64,000 nt of DNA from NCBI GenBank assembly GCA_010645155.1, contig CM021322.1:5700741-5764740 (forward strand), written 5' to 3'. A program made the position numbers and the translations under genes. This document shows positions 1 to 10,937 of this stretch, piece after piece (the stretch's first letter is position 1; the number at the start of each line of letters is the position of its first letter). Source of the stretch: Tigriopus japonicus (Eukaryota; Arthropoda; Copepoda; Harpacticoida; Harpacticidae). Below the pieces are notes generated by a model. The model had not been told where the DNA came from. It was given only the letters and a program-made list of their open reading frames with translations, and ran no database searches.

Positions 1-3000
1 TGATGGCCACGGTCGCAACCATCGCATAAAAGCATGTTTTCCGGATCGTTTTTCCGCCGACATATACGACATTTGGCATTTAGGAGGGATCTGCAAGAGG
101 GAATAAGAAACATTTAAAAGACCAAAAAAAGCCGAATTTTTAACACCTGGACTGTGATCGACTTACTTTGACCAAACAATCGAGTTTTCCAACGTGGTCA
201 TGTGAATAAAGAGTTGTGCAAAGCTCCTTGATGCCATGAGTGAGCTTTCCCACTCCTCAAACGGAGTTAAAATGTGTTCTTTGTGGCCATCCGATGGAGG
301 TTCTTCGGCGACTTCTTCAGCAGCCTCTCGTTCCTAAAACAAAAAAAAAAATCATAAGATATGTCCTCTTGATTCTGCACTCTCCAACTTGTCTGTTCTC
401 ACCCGATTCCGTTTCTCCTCTTCCCTTAAGCGCTTTTTCTTTTCCTTCTCGTCCTCGCCTAACGGAGGTTTGATGTATTTGCGATCGACCATTTGGCCCA
501 CTTGTAAAATGGCGCTAGCCAAACCTGTGACTTTTCGACTGAGCTCTTTGTCAGCAAAAGAGTTGCCGGAATCTCGGCGATTCTCTGGCTCAGACGGGTG
601 AATCCCATTGGGAGTTCCAGGTCGTGTCGATTCCTTGCTCATGGCTCCTGATTGTAGCCTGGATTCGGCTGGCGTCTCTGACGAAGACATCCCTCCCCAT
701 TTCAAGGTATCGCACTGTTTGTCAAACCCTCCTTCGGATATGGCCTGTTGCCAAGCTGTTCGGTCTCGGATTTTGAGTGTGCCCAAAGTTCCAAAGAAGA
801 TCTTCTCCTCCAATTCGAGAATCTGATCACGAAGCGTCAATTCGACGCAACAGGTGACAGATTTGGGCGTTTCTTCCGCCTCTTTTGTCCCGTTAGTAAG
901 AACCTGAGGTATGTGTTTCTTGGACTCGGTTTCACCGTCACCTTTGCAGAACTTCGTGGTCATGTTGAACTTTTTCAGACTTTTGGCGATTCGTTCGCGT
1001 TCCCTCACGAGTTTTTCTTTGAGTCCACTCTCTCGAATGCCTCGTTCGTTTAGGTTATCAATGAGATTGTCAACCTCTTCGGTGGTTTTGAAGAATGCCC
1101 AATGAGTTCGAGGTAGAATGGAGGAGTGCACGGGACAACTCTCGTCACTGGCAAGGCATGCTCCCCAAGGGAGCATTTCGTGAGGTTGGATGAGAGATTT
1201 CAGGTCAGGTTTCACATCCGGAGCGGTGGTGATGGTGGTGGAATTGTTGGACGTCGAGGACTGAGAAGACGGGACATCTAAGCTCCCGTTGTTGGTCGAG
1301 AGCACCTTTTGCTTTAATGGAGTGGCCGCTTGCTTCTTGGAATATGATTTGGTCTTCTCGTCCTGATCATTTTCCTTGTCACTCGAACTCTTTTCCTCGG
1401 TCTTTTCTTTAGCGTCCATGATTTCTTGTACTTTCTTGATGGCAGTTTCCTCGTCCATGGGACCGGCTATCTCACTGTAAGGGGTGGGAACACTCATACA
1501 GGGCCCAACTGTGTCGTCATCGTGCTCAACAAAGACACCGGGAACGCACCCAAACATCCAATAACGTCGATAGGCCCGATCTCGTCCCAAAAGGTTCATT
1601 CCGGCTTTGAACTGGAGATCAAACACTTGACCTTTGAGCTCCTCTTCCTTCTCCCAAGCTTCTGAACGTTTGATTTCCTCTTTCCGGATCCGCTCTTTCT
1701 CTTCCTTCTCCTTCTGGGTCTGTAATGCTAACCTTTGGCGTTCAGTCAATGGGATATTGTTCTCCACAGGAGGATGTTCCTCTTTCCCGTTTGGCACCAC
1801 GTTTTCTTGAGCCTTCAAGTCCGTTTCCTTCTTCTTGCCCTTCTCCTCTTTCTTGCGTTGTTTCTCACTCTCTTCAAGAATCTTTTGGCGTTTGTTCTCG
1901 GCGATCTTGTGCTCACGCAGTTCCGACTTGGCCTCATGATACTCGTTGAGTTTTTCGTCGATCTCATCTCTGACCGTGGCGTACGTTAAAATCTGTTGCA
2001 TGAGAACGGTCAGTATCTTCAATTTGTCTTGACAACTTAGCTCAAACACAGTTCTTTTCGTAAGAGCCTCCAGAATCTGAGGGTCATCCATCTTCAATTG
2101 GAGCGCAGGATCGTCGGAGAGTCGATATCCGCCTCGCTGTTGATACAACCACATGACGAGTTTCTCGCTCCGAAAGGCGCCGCCACTCTGAAGATGAAGT
2201 CGGAGGATCTCTGTGATGGTGTACTGATCAAGATGGAGATCGCGCAGTTTTTGGCCTCCTTGTGTTTTGAATGGCCACTTGGCAGCGGCCGTGGCCAGTT
2301 TAATGTGATTGGCCACATCTTCGTCTTTACCCAATACGTTTTTGTCGATCTGATCTGGATTTACCGTGATTTTGTCGAGTCGCACTTCGTTGTCTTCTTC
2401 ATCTTGGAGATCAAACACGGCACCAAGAAGAAAGCTCAAGACATCAAAGAGAGATCCGCCCAAAGTTTCATTGTCGGTAAGGGCTTGCTCCAGGATGTCA
2501 AAGGTAACTCCGTTGGGAAACGAGTCGTGGGTTTCGAGCACGCCATGGAAGCAGTGAATAAACTCTAACAAGGTCAAGAAGTCGCCGAACAACGGGTTGG
2601 GAATCTTGCAATGAATGGCCGTAGGTCGTGGTAACTCTTTAAGGTCGTCACATTCCAAGTCATCTCGACGCTTCTTCCACTCATTCATGAGCTCTTTCAA
2701 CAACTTTTGCTCTTCTTTCTTGCGTTCCTTTTCCTTGGCCTTGTCCTCAATTTTGCGTTTTCGTGCCTCTTCTGCCCTAAGCTTCATTTCCTCTTTAAAA
2801 CGGGCGTTTTGTTCGCGAATCTTTTTCATTTCGGCGGCAAGTTCGGCCGGATTCTGCTTTTTGACCTTATGGGTACTGTTCGGTGCACTTTGCGATTTGT
2901 CTCCTTTGACCCAAGAGTCGAGGGTGGCCTGGCTTTTGGCCATTTTTACTGGTTTCTTGGTCTTCTTGTCCGGTTTTGGTTCTTTCTTACTTTTAACAGA

Positions 3001-3900
3001 GTGATGAACCGCTCCCGGGCCTTTTAACCGCTTGGATTCGTCAAACTTGGGCGGAGGCCCGTTGAAGATATCTGAAAATTTAATGTCGTCCACATGATAT
3101 TTTTCGACCACTTCACGTTTGAGTTGAAAGTTGCCCGATTTGCCCAAATGGACCACATTCTTCAAGAAGAGAAGGTTCTTTTCGCGCGTGTAAAAGCCTT
3201 TCTCCCGCCGAACATCGTCCGCTTCCACGATAAACATCTCCAAAAAGAGACAAAAACCATTAGTATCACCTCGGCCTATTAAAACAAGAAACAAACTTTC
3301 ACCAACCTGATTTATTTCCGGATCATCGGGCTCAATCTCCTCCAATTCGTATTTGAACAGATATTCCGGGGGCGAGAACGCTTTCCGAGGTTTGGGTGCG
3401 GGCGTTTTTCCGGCGGCCAAATCCTTCCGTCTTTCCTCTTCCTCCTCAATTTTGTCCGCCTGAATTTCGGCTTCCGTGGGTGGGATGACCCCAACCACTT
3501 TGCAATCGCACCATTGCTCTTGGATAACGGCTTCGACCACTTCACCTTTGAAATAGCGCGCCGAGGCAAACACGTACACATCGTCCACCACTTCGGCTAA
3601 TCGACCCCGAGACGTGCGATGGGCCAACCAGAGCAATCCCCGTTTCAAGGGTTTGGGTAAAGTGCCCAGACGCTTTTTGGCCTTACGTTCGCTCTCGACG
3701 GCCTCTTCATAGGTGAGGTTAGCCTTACCCGTGATGGCGCACGACCACACGAGAGAATTACACAGAATGGTGCGCTGAAAGAACTCTTCATAGTCTCGGA
3801 AGATTTCCTTGGTGGCCTCACAAAAGAACACTTCTTCCTCGGGACGGAGATCGCGGGGCGGTTTCACCCGCTGAAACGGGTTCTTCCGCAACAAAGGCAT
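1..3900 (-). CDS. Acf (BAZ1A): ACF1/BAZ1A-like chromatin remodelling subunit (3' part off the window)
   Basis: This is the large non-catalytic subunit that, in its family, pairs with the ISWI ATPase in the ACF and CHRAC nucleosome-spacing complexes in the nucleus. Coding exons on the minus strand are 3307-3900, 403-3237, 167-333 and 1-90 (cut by the window edge), about 1228 residues in view. A WAC domain (about residues 20-120) follows the start MPLLRKNPF. Then come a lysine/glutamate-rich coiled coil (about 330-400), a DDT domain (about 410-475), WHIM motifs near 520 and 750 (GRDRAYRRYWMF) and near 1190 (HMTTLENSIVW), and the start of a PHD finger with CRIC and LLCDGCDRGH. I chose the ATG at 3900 because an acceptor (TTCACAG) lies just upstream at 3904, which removes the in-frame ATG at 3915, and because MPLL is the family's usual N-terminus. 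Introns 3238-3306 and 334-402 are both 69 nt and phase 0. Further PHD and bromodomain regions would lie off the left edge. Confidence 0.95.
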
Positions 3901-3903
3901 GGT

Positions 3904-4860
3904 CTGTGAAGTCAAACAACGGATTTAAAACGGGCTAGCCAGTTCATATTTTGAAACCTAGTCATAAGTTCAAACTCAGGTTGTTGTCTCCTGGCTAAAC
4001 GTCTTTCCACATTGATGAGAATCATCAATGATGCTCGTCTCTTTGCTATTGACAGTGAAAGAAACTCTCAAAGGCTCTAGGAAATGGGGGTTAATCCACT
4101 CGCCTTGTTTGATTAGTACCCTTGAAGCGGACTCCCTTCGTAAGATGTCAGGTACTATGACAAAACTAACATCCAATCTCGTCAATTGGGTTTGGAAATC
4201 TCCATCTCCCAAGTCCAACTGGCATGACCTCTCGAGATCTAGGATTTTGAGACTCATTCCTTTCTGACCCGACTTATTACCGAATTTGATTTCCCATTGA
4301 GTGTGAGTGTGACCCTCTCTTTCTCTTTCTTTCTTTCATGAACCCAAAGCTCATGATTTGATTTTTCGTTGTCCTTGTTTAGAGATTTTGGCGCGTCACT
4401 TACTTCTTCTTCCTCTTGTTCTGCTCCTCCTCTTCGTTCCCTCACTCACTCACTCACTCCCTGATTGAGTGGGTTGGTTGGTTGGTTTGAACGGAATCAC
4501 CCAATCGGAAATCTGGCGGCTCGAAATCACGGTTCGTGCGGTATTATCCGATAGGCCAGCCCGTAGCCGCCAAACCACGCCTTTTTTCGGTGCGCTTTCG
4601 AAGAAGTCCGGCTGCGGCAATGGCTGAGAAGTCTTGTGTCTGAGAACCCGAGGGTGCTTGCTGCTGGGGCTGCTCTTCGGGGAAAAGAACGAAGGAATGG
4701 TCGATTGCGCGGCCGCACTCTTTCTCTCTCTCCCTCTCTTTTTTTTCCTCGCACTGAGACTCATCTGATTCGCTGATCCGATGATCTCTTGACGGTAGTG
4801 ATGAGAACGGGGCGCGTCTCGGGTTTTTTTTCAACTCTCAATTCATTAAAATTCACGTTG
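3904..4860 (-). promoter_or_regulatory. ACF1 5' UTR intron and promoter-proximal region
   Basis: The acceptor at 3904 implies a 5' UTR intron. A consensus donor GTAAGT on the minus strand at 4398-4403 would give a 500-nt intron (3904-4403), with a 5' UTR exon upstream of 4404. The region 4300-4850 has pyrimidine-rich runs, a CACT microsatellite near 4440-4460 and a TTGG run near 4470-4490. I see no clear TATA box. The short open frames here on both strands show no family signature and are not called as genes. Confidence 0.45.
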
Positions 4861-6090
4861 TATTTCGGATTTCGTTTTCACGGCTCATCGGACTAAACTT
4901 GTCAAAAAATAAATGCTCGCCTCTCACATTTGTTGACTGGCTGAAGCCATGTTTTTCCTGACCGTGTTTTATAAAGTGTCTTAAAAGTGTTTGGTGTGAA
5001 AGAGGTGGCGGGGAGAAGCTACCTTAACTTTGGCAAGCTCAAACAGTAAGCAGACAGAGTGAATTTGAAATCTATTTAAAAAAAAAACATCCCAATGAAT
5101 AGGCAGTGTTACGTGCTAATTTGTCACACATCGATTAATACATCATAAGTGCATCACGTGCAATGTTGCATAGTCTTTTAATAATGGTTAACCTAATTGG
5201 GACACTCGACCTAAATTCATATGAATGAAGACTACACAATTAGGATCAATAAGAAATGATGATCAATAATTAAGAACCTGACAATAGGCAGCGAAATACA
5301 AAAGCACAATTTAACATGCAGGAAAAAGGAGATCAAAATTTGGCTCGAGCTCAAAGCCCAAACTTGGGCTTGAGAGAGCGCAATTCGAAACTCGACCCAT
5401 AGCTAAACTTTGGATGAAGAGGGGCTGTAGGCTGGCTCAACTGGCTCACCAACAAATATATACAAAGCAGGCCTGCTGTGGTATCGGGCAGCGAAAGTGT
5501 TGCTCCATAAAGAAAAGTTTTAAAGTCACATTTAAAATATCCGTTTAAACCACCAAATTTAGGTTTAACTTGTTATATATTGCTGAAAAACCATTTTAGT
5601 CATCAAGAACCAAGCAGGCATAATTCAAAAATTATTAGAAAAAAGTAACATAAATTCTTCATGCTCCCCTTCGTTACAGTTTATATCAAACTTAAGTTTG
5701 AATCATTTTAGTTCACTTTGGTTTCCCTGAAATTTGTTGCCAAAAAGGATGCAAAGGATCAGGGTTGCCAACTGGCGATTTTGAAATGCGTCTAGCAATT
5801 TGGCGATAAATAAGGCAAAATGGGGAAATTTGGCGAAGAATTTGGTGACTTGGGCAAGTTTTGGCGACAAGCCACTCTAATATTGATACCATCTTTTTGA
5901 ATGGGACTATCTTTCTGACTGAAAACCAAGAATTACTTATTTTTGAGTAACAACAATCATTACATGTGGAGACTACATGTGGAGAGCTTTGCCTGAAGTA
6001 TCACATTCAGTCTTGGTTGTGCTTGCCAAAACCAATGCAGAAAAGCATTCAAGTAGTAATGTTTTTCGAACCAGGAGTGCTGCCAGTTTT
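4861..6090. other. AT-rich intergenic DNA, no gene seen
   Basis: No exon-like open frame with family signatures is visible. A segment at 5763 begins AGGGTTGCCAACTGGCGA and is followed by repeated TTTGGCGA motifs up to about 5880. It resembles one hAT end, but no matching right end or target duplication was found. Confidence 0.5.
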
Positions 6091-6254
6091 CAGGGATGGG
6101 GAGTAATTGTAATTGCAATTAAAATTACGTAATTTCAATTACATGTAATTGTAATTAAAATTACGTAACTTCAATTACATGTAATTGTAATTAAGATTAC
6201 GTAATTTCAATAATATGTAATTGTAATTAAAATTACGTAATTTCAATTACATGG
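6091..6254. repeat. 36-bp tandem array of palindromic AATTAC motifs behind a hAT-like terminus
   Basis: A terminus reading CAGGGATGGGGAGTAATTG at 6091 leads into a tandem array with a 36-bp period. Units start at 6121, 6157, 6193 and 6229, the last being partial. Each unit carries AATTACGTAATT and TACATGTA, which are self-complementary. The terminus resembles the right end, reverse complemented, of the 99-bp element at 42798-42896, so this is probably one end of the same family with an expanded interior. No right terminus is visible. Confidence 0.65.
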
Positions 6255-6287
6255 ATGTCATTGAACTGAGAAAAATATCAGCAGAGA

Positions 6288-6572
6288 CCTTGCGTTGCCA
6301 GACCCATCTTGCGTTGATTTCCAACAAGGTTGCCAGGACATAATCCTTGATGCCACTTTTTGGCCACATGTCAACTCTGTTTCTTCGATGGATATCATTT
6401 TTTCGAAAAAGATCATTTCTCAAAAACAGGTACCATTTCAGCTATATGATGCCACTCAAAGGAAGATAATCGTTAAGGAAAAGGACTTAAGATTTTGCCG
6501 AAACTAGTATCGTAGCTCTCGCCCAGGCAACCATGTTGGAAATCAACGTAAGAAGGGTCTGGCGACGCAAGG
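6288..6572. mobile_element. MITE with about 50-bp terminal inverted repeats
   Basis: The left end starts CCTTGCGTTGCCAGACCC and the right end, reverse complemented, starts CCTTGCGTCGCCAGACCC. The two arms match at about 46 of 50 positions. The interior is short and non-coding. The flanks show no convincing target-site duplication, so I do not assign a superfamily. Confidence 0.85.
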
Positions 6573-6753
6573 ATGAAGCTGCAAGGAAAAGCAAGGAAAA
6601 GCTGTTGTTTTTCTCGGTTCATTTAATTTTTCTGAAATGAAATCTTTCCTCTATTTGGCTTTTTTCGAAAATCTCCATCAAAGAACGCTCGATCAAACGC
6701 GCGTTCGCGGATTGGAAAGCAATGTTCTTTTCGAAGTGACTTATTATTATGAT

Positions 6754-8077
6754 TAGGGACGGGCAAATAGTGTAAAAAGATTTTTGGTAACATAAACCCA
6801 TTTTTCTGCACTTTTGCATTTTTCACCTTTATTTTCACTTTTTATTTACGTTTTTGGACAAAATTGACAAATTGTTAAGAAAATGTAGTGGCTTTTGAAA
6901 GGATTTTTAGTTTCAAGATCAAATTTTGAACTAGTCGAAAAAGCTTGCATTTGCAATCAACCATTCTTAGCACCTTGAAGAAATATGTGCATTTCAGACG
7001 CAAACCTCACACTTTATTCACCATCTTGGCTTTAACTATAACATCCTGTTTACTAAACTAAAGATTTGACAAAAGAATCTCATTCCATGCAACCAACAAA
7101 TTGCAAACCTAAAGAAACTCATGTTATAGTAATGGAAGGATCTACAAACAATATAGATTGCAGAATTAGGTTTGCTGCCTACAAAGATCGCTATTTCTAA
7201 AAAGGGCCGTCCGTTATAAACTTAAAATCATCAAGCTAAGGCTACATCAATGTAGCAGTACACATTGTTGAATTGACTTGGAGATATTACTTTAAAGTTC
7301 CAAAAGTATTTTAGAACAGTTTTGATGTGATGAGACAATGAATGCCACAATTGAAACTGAGTTCTGGTAACTAGGCCATGGGCCAAATATTGAAGTAATG
7401 TCACCAAAAACAAGCTTAAAACACATTTATGACTATTTTCTTTGATGCAATTGTTAGGCACACATGTGTATTTTTCTGTTCAATTTTCAATGTCTATTTT
7501 TGAACAACTTGAAGGACGAAAACGGAGTGATGTACAGCCATATAAAACAATTGTTAAATATATTTCGACAATATTTTAGGTACACACATCCACGAGACCA
7601 CCTTAGGAATGAAAAATTCAGAAGGTTGTTTTCTGGTATATTTTAAGGGACTTTATATCCTTTTTGCTAGTGACCTATTTAATAGAACTCTATTACTTGT
7701 GCAGCATTGTCTCTTCACCTCAAACTAGTCTCAAATGTCTTTAGAACTTGTAAATGACTTCTGCTCAATTAGGAGCCGTGGGTACTCCATGAATGACGTT
7801 TTAAGTCCAAATGCAAGTTATTTGCTCTTTTTTGACATTTATTTGCACTTCTTTGACGTTTATTTGCTCTTTTTAACATTTATTTGCACTTCTTTGACGT
7901 TTATTTGCTCTTTTTTGACACTTATTTGCTCTTTTTTTCGACATTTATTTGCTCTTTTTTGACATTTATTTGCACTTTCAACATTTTTCTGCACTTTGTT
8001 TTGCACTTTTGGGCACATTTTTTGCAACTTTTGGTAACTAAAAGGGTAAGATTATTTGCACTTTCTGCCCGTCCCTA
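6754..8077. mobile_element. Non-autonomous hAT element, 1324 bp, intact 8-bp target duplication
   Basis: The left terminus is TAGGGACGGGCA and the right terminus is its reverse complement ending CCCGTCCCTA. Both flanks carry a perfect 8-bp direct repeat, ATTATGAT (6746-6753 and 8078-8085). An 8-bp duplication with a TAGGG terminus is typical of the hAT superfamily. The interior has no transposase. From about 7815 to 8060 it consists of T-rich repeats of about 20 bp built on TTATTTGCACTT and TTATTTGCTCTT, with related motifs near the left end. Confidence 0.92.
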
Positions 8078-8085
8078 ATTATGAT

Positions 8086-9516
8086 TATTTTTTGGACTCG
8101 CAATTTGGGTGGCTCCCTCTGAGAAGTGCATTTTGCTTACTTTCAATCAAAGCGAGCAGCTCCCCATGTAATCACAAGAGAACCTTGGACTATTTTAAAC
8201 CGATTTAAGTATTTGAACTAACATCTCATTAATACAAATTAAAGATCATAACACCATAATAGTAGAATCAAAATTCAATGGGCACTCAAAAAATTACTTT
8301 GTAGCTGTTTTTGTTGGGGTCAAAAACAACTAAAATTAAGGAATTTTACAAGGCATGTGTTGGTGAAAGTTTAAATGGGATTTCTCATATTTCCCTGGTT
8401 TTGAGTGTTAAAAGAAGTAATCTCTCCACTCTTAAAATGTACTATTTGAAATCAGTAAATATTTTTTACATTTAAATCCACCTACCACAATGCAAGGGCA
8501 AGTCAACGGTATCTAAAAAGTAGCATTTGCTAAAAAATCTAATACTGTCACTGTCAGTGATATATATGCACTTATTTGTAATTCAGGGGTGAAAACTTGA
8601 CAAAATCTTTCAATTATGACTTATTTGTAACTTTTTGAAGTATTTTTACTACAAAACCTTTTATCTGATTCTCTTAATGAAGGAATATTTGATCTGCAAA
8701 TACTATTAGCAATTTGGTAAAATATGCAACATTTAAATTCCTTGTAGAGTCATCAAAAATTCAAAGTCGAAGACTGGAAATTTCATGTAAATTATCAACA
8801 AAAAAAAAGAGGTTTCAAAATAGAAATGTTGCGAATTGAAGTAAAAAAAGTGAACTAAAAAGTTAGGATTGGTTTCGGAAGGTGTTGGATCTGAACACAT
8901 ATTTCGCAAATCCGAATCCGAATCCGACATGCTTAGACGAATCCGAACGAATCCGAATCCGAATCCGACATGCTTAGACGAATCCGAACGAATCCGAATC
9001 CGATAATTCGCGCTAAAATCCGAACGAATCTGAGTCCGATCGGGTTTTGATCCGATGGGATCCTTTTCCTTATCAATAGCAAAATACCTGACTCTGATTC
9101 TAAAGTGTACAATTCTACAAGCTAGCAACCAACTAACCTATTATTTAATCAGTTTTTATTGGTTAGCCAGAACCATTATTTTAGTCACTTGATGAACAAA
9201 AACATTCGCGAATGATTTTGCTGATCCATATCATGGATCATACTCTTCATCTCAGATTTCAATTTGAATATGTAAATTGAAATAAATAATATAAAACTTT
9301 GTTGAATAGAGTTTCTAAACGTCAAGTAAATGTCAATGGCTTCATAGATAATCGTTTTCTGTCATTTTATCCTTCTAATCATTAACAATTACTCCGTAAG
9401 GCTTGAGCATTCCGTTTTGTTGGTAGGCCTTCTTTGGAAATTCGAAAAAATAACGTGTTTTTTAAGTGTCCAAGTATTATATACATTTTCTATGGCCCAT
9501 GGCACCATTCAGTTGG
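8086..9516. other. AT-rich intergenic DNA with a degenerate hexamer array
   Basis: No gene is recognised. From about 8907 to 9045 the sequence is a degenerate array of GAATCC-type hexamers. It includes a roughly 41-bp higher unit present twice around the motif ACATGCTTAGACG (8927 and 8968). An open frame crosses it on the minus strand, but its translation is low-complexity arginine/serine/aspartate and I do not call it. Confidence 0.6.
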
Positions 9517-9788
9517 TTAAGTCTTCTTTACAATGACGCCTTGTCCTTCGAGACCATCAAGTTTCTCCTCGACCCTCTTCACTTGTGGAAGAGTCTGTTG
9601 TGGAACGTAACTTGATCCACCACAATGTTTCCTTGGACGCGATAACACTCCTCCAGAGTAAGAGATGACAAAATTGACCCGTTGCTTTCTCCACAATCAG
9701 AACGTCCGGTAATCAACATATTGGGGTAAGGGCTGGATTGGATCAAAGCGAAAGTGCCTTTTAGGTGGTTGAGCCACTGGTAGTCCAA
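9517..9788 (-). pseudogene. Coding-like remnant with one frameshift, function unknown
   Basis: The minus strand reads as ordinary protein, with the motifs LTLEECYRVQGNIVVDQ and VTFHNRLFHK. A stop then appears about position 9592. A one-base shift there lets the reading continue as KRVEEKLDGLEGQGVIV to a stop at 9517. Residue choice is protein-like rather than random, and codon third positions look constrained. I do not recognise the family. It could be a decayed gene, a retrocopy fragment, or a chance frame. Confidence 0.35.
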
Positions 9789-10226
9789 CCACCAGAGGAG
9801 CTACTCCCATATCAGTGGGTGCTACGACATCTCTTTGCCTCGTTCACGACTCACCTTGTTACTATAAGTCTTTCATAATAATTGTGAAGATTATTCAAAG
9901 TGATCTGGAGATCCTCGACTGAGTGAGCTAGGAGCCAAAGACCAACTTGAGAAGCTGAATGATCCTAACTTGCCATACCACATCATTTTGCACCAAAAAA
10001 GGACGGAAGATTACTCACAAAGAGATTAAATGGGACAACTACATTTGCTTGAAGGAATGTCTTTTTTTCATTTTAATCTCATATGTGAAAGATGTGAAAG
10101 GAGAGCTTTGACGTAACTTGCCCCCAAAAAAACAGAACAAGAACTTTGGCAAGACGCACAGCCGGTGAAGCCAAACCACCGAGAACCTGTTTGAACATTG
10201 AACTCAGTTGGTTTTGAGTCTCGATC

Positions 10227-10937
10227 ATGGTGCATCAAAGTATTTCGGTCTTACATCCAATCTACGATCTCGTGCGTATCTACACAAAATTGCTACGAGA
10301 AAGGCCGTTAATGACAAAGGCTGTAACGAGCGGAATAATCAGCGCATTGGGCAATGCCATTTCTCAACTCATCAAGGTGAAAACAACAATGATTTTGTGC
10401 GTGTCTATAAAACGTCACAATGTTTTCCTTGACTGATTTTAGGCTCGATCAGAAGAAATCAGGGAATTTCAATTCAATAAGAAATCACTGAAAGCCTTTG
10501 GTATTTTGGGCTTCGTCGGAATTGCTCCGGTTGTTCATTATTTCTTCGAAATCTTAAACCAAGTAGTTCCTCCCAATGCCGAAAATGGAATGGTAAAGCG
10601 GGTCCTTTTAGAACGATTGGTCCTTGCCCCAATAAACACACTAGTCAGCGTTGTCCTTCTTGATCTGTGCCAAGTGAGAAAATACTACTGATATTAATCC
10701 CAACGGTTTTAATTTAAAAAAATCATTTTTTTCCAGGGACAATTTGATTGGGATACAACATCGGCCAAACTCGCACCGGTGTACATTGGAAATTTGAAAT
10801 TTTGGACCATCCCTCAGTTTATTAATGTAAATTTTGTACCTTTGGAGTATCGAGTGCTTTTTGGAAATGCTTTTGGAGTGATTTGGAACGTGTATTTATC
10901 ATTTGCCATGACTAGGAATAAGAAATGTATTGATTGA
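10227..10937 (+). CDS. PXMP2: PXMP2-like peroxisomal membrane channel (Mpv17/PMP22 family)
   Basis: Three coding exons, 10227-10376, 10443-10673 and 10737-10937, join in phase 0 to give 193 residues, the usual PXMP2 length (about 195) and longer than Mpv17 (about 176). The N-terminal part, RPLMTKAVTSGIISALGN, matches the first family helix. The C-terminal part has the signature FWTIPQFINVNFVPLEYRVLF followed by WNVYLS. Four hydrophobic segments fit the family topology. In mammals PXMP2 forms a pore in the peroxisomal membrane for small metabolites. The ATG at 10227 has A at -3 and G at +4. Both introns are short (66 and 63 nt) with clean GT-AG ends. The next gene downstream on the same strand is urate oxidase, another peroxisomal protein. 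Mpv17L2 or Sym1-like paralogy is the alternative, but the N-terminal match favours PXMP2. Confidence 0.93.

Noticed and set aside
2098..2568. Plus-strand 156-codon frame and other long frames opposite ACF1
   Set aside because: Shadow frames of the well-supported ACF1 exon on the minus strand.
8733..9128. Minus-strand 131-codon frame
   Set aside because: Its middle is a translation of the degenerate GAATCC hexamer array.
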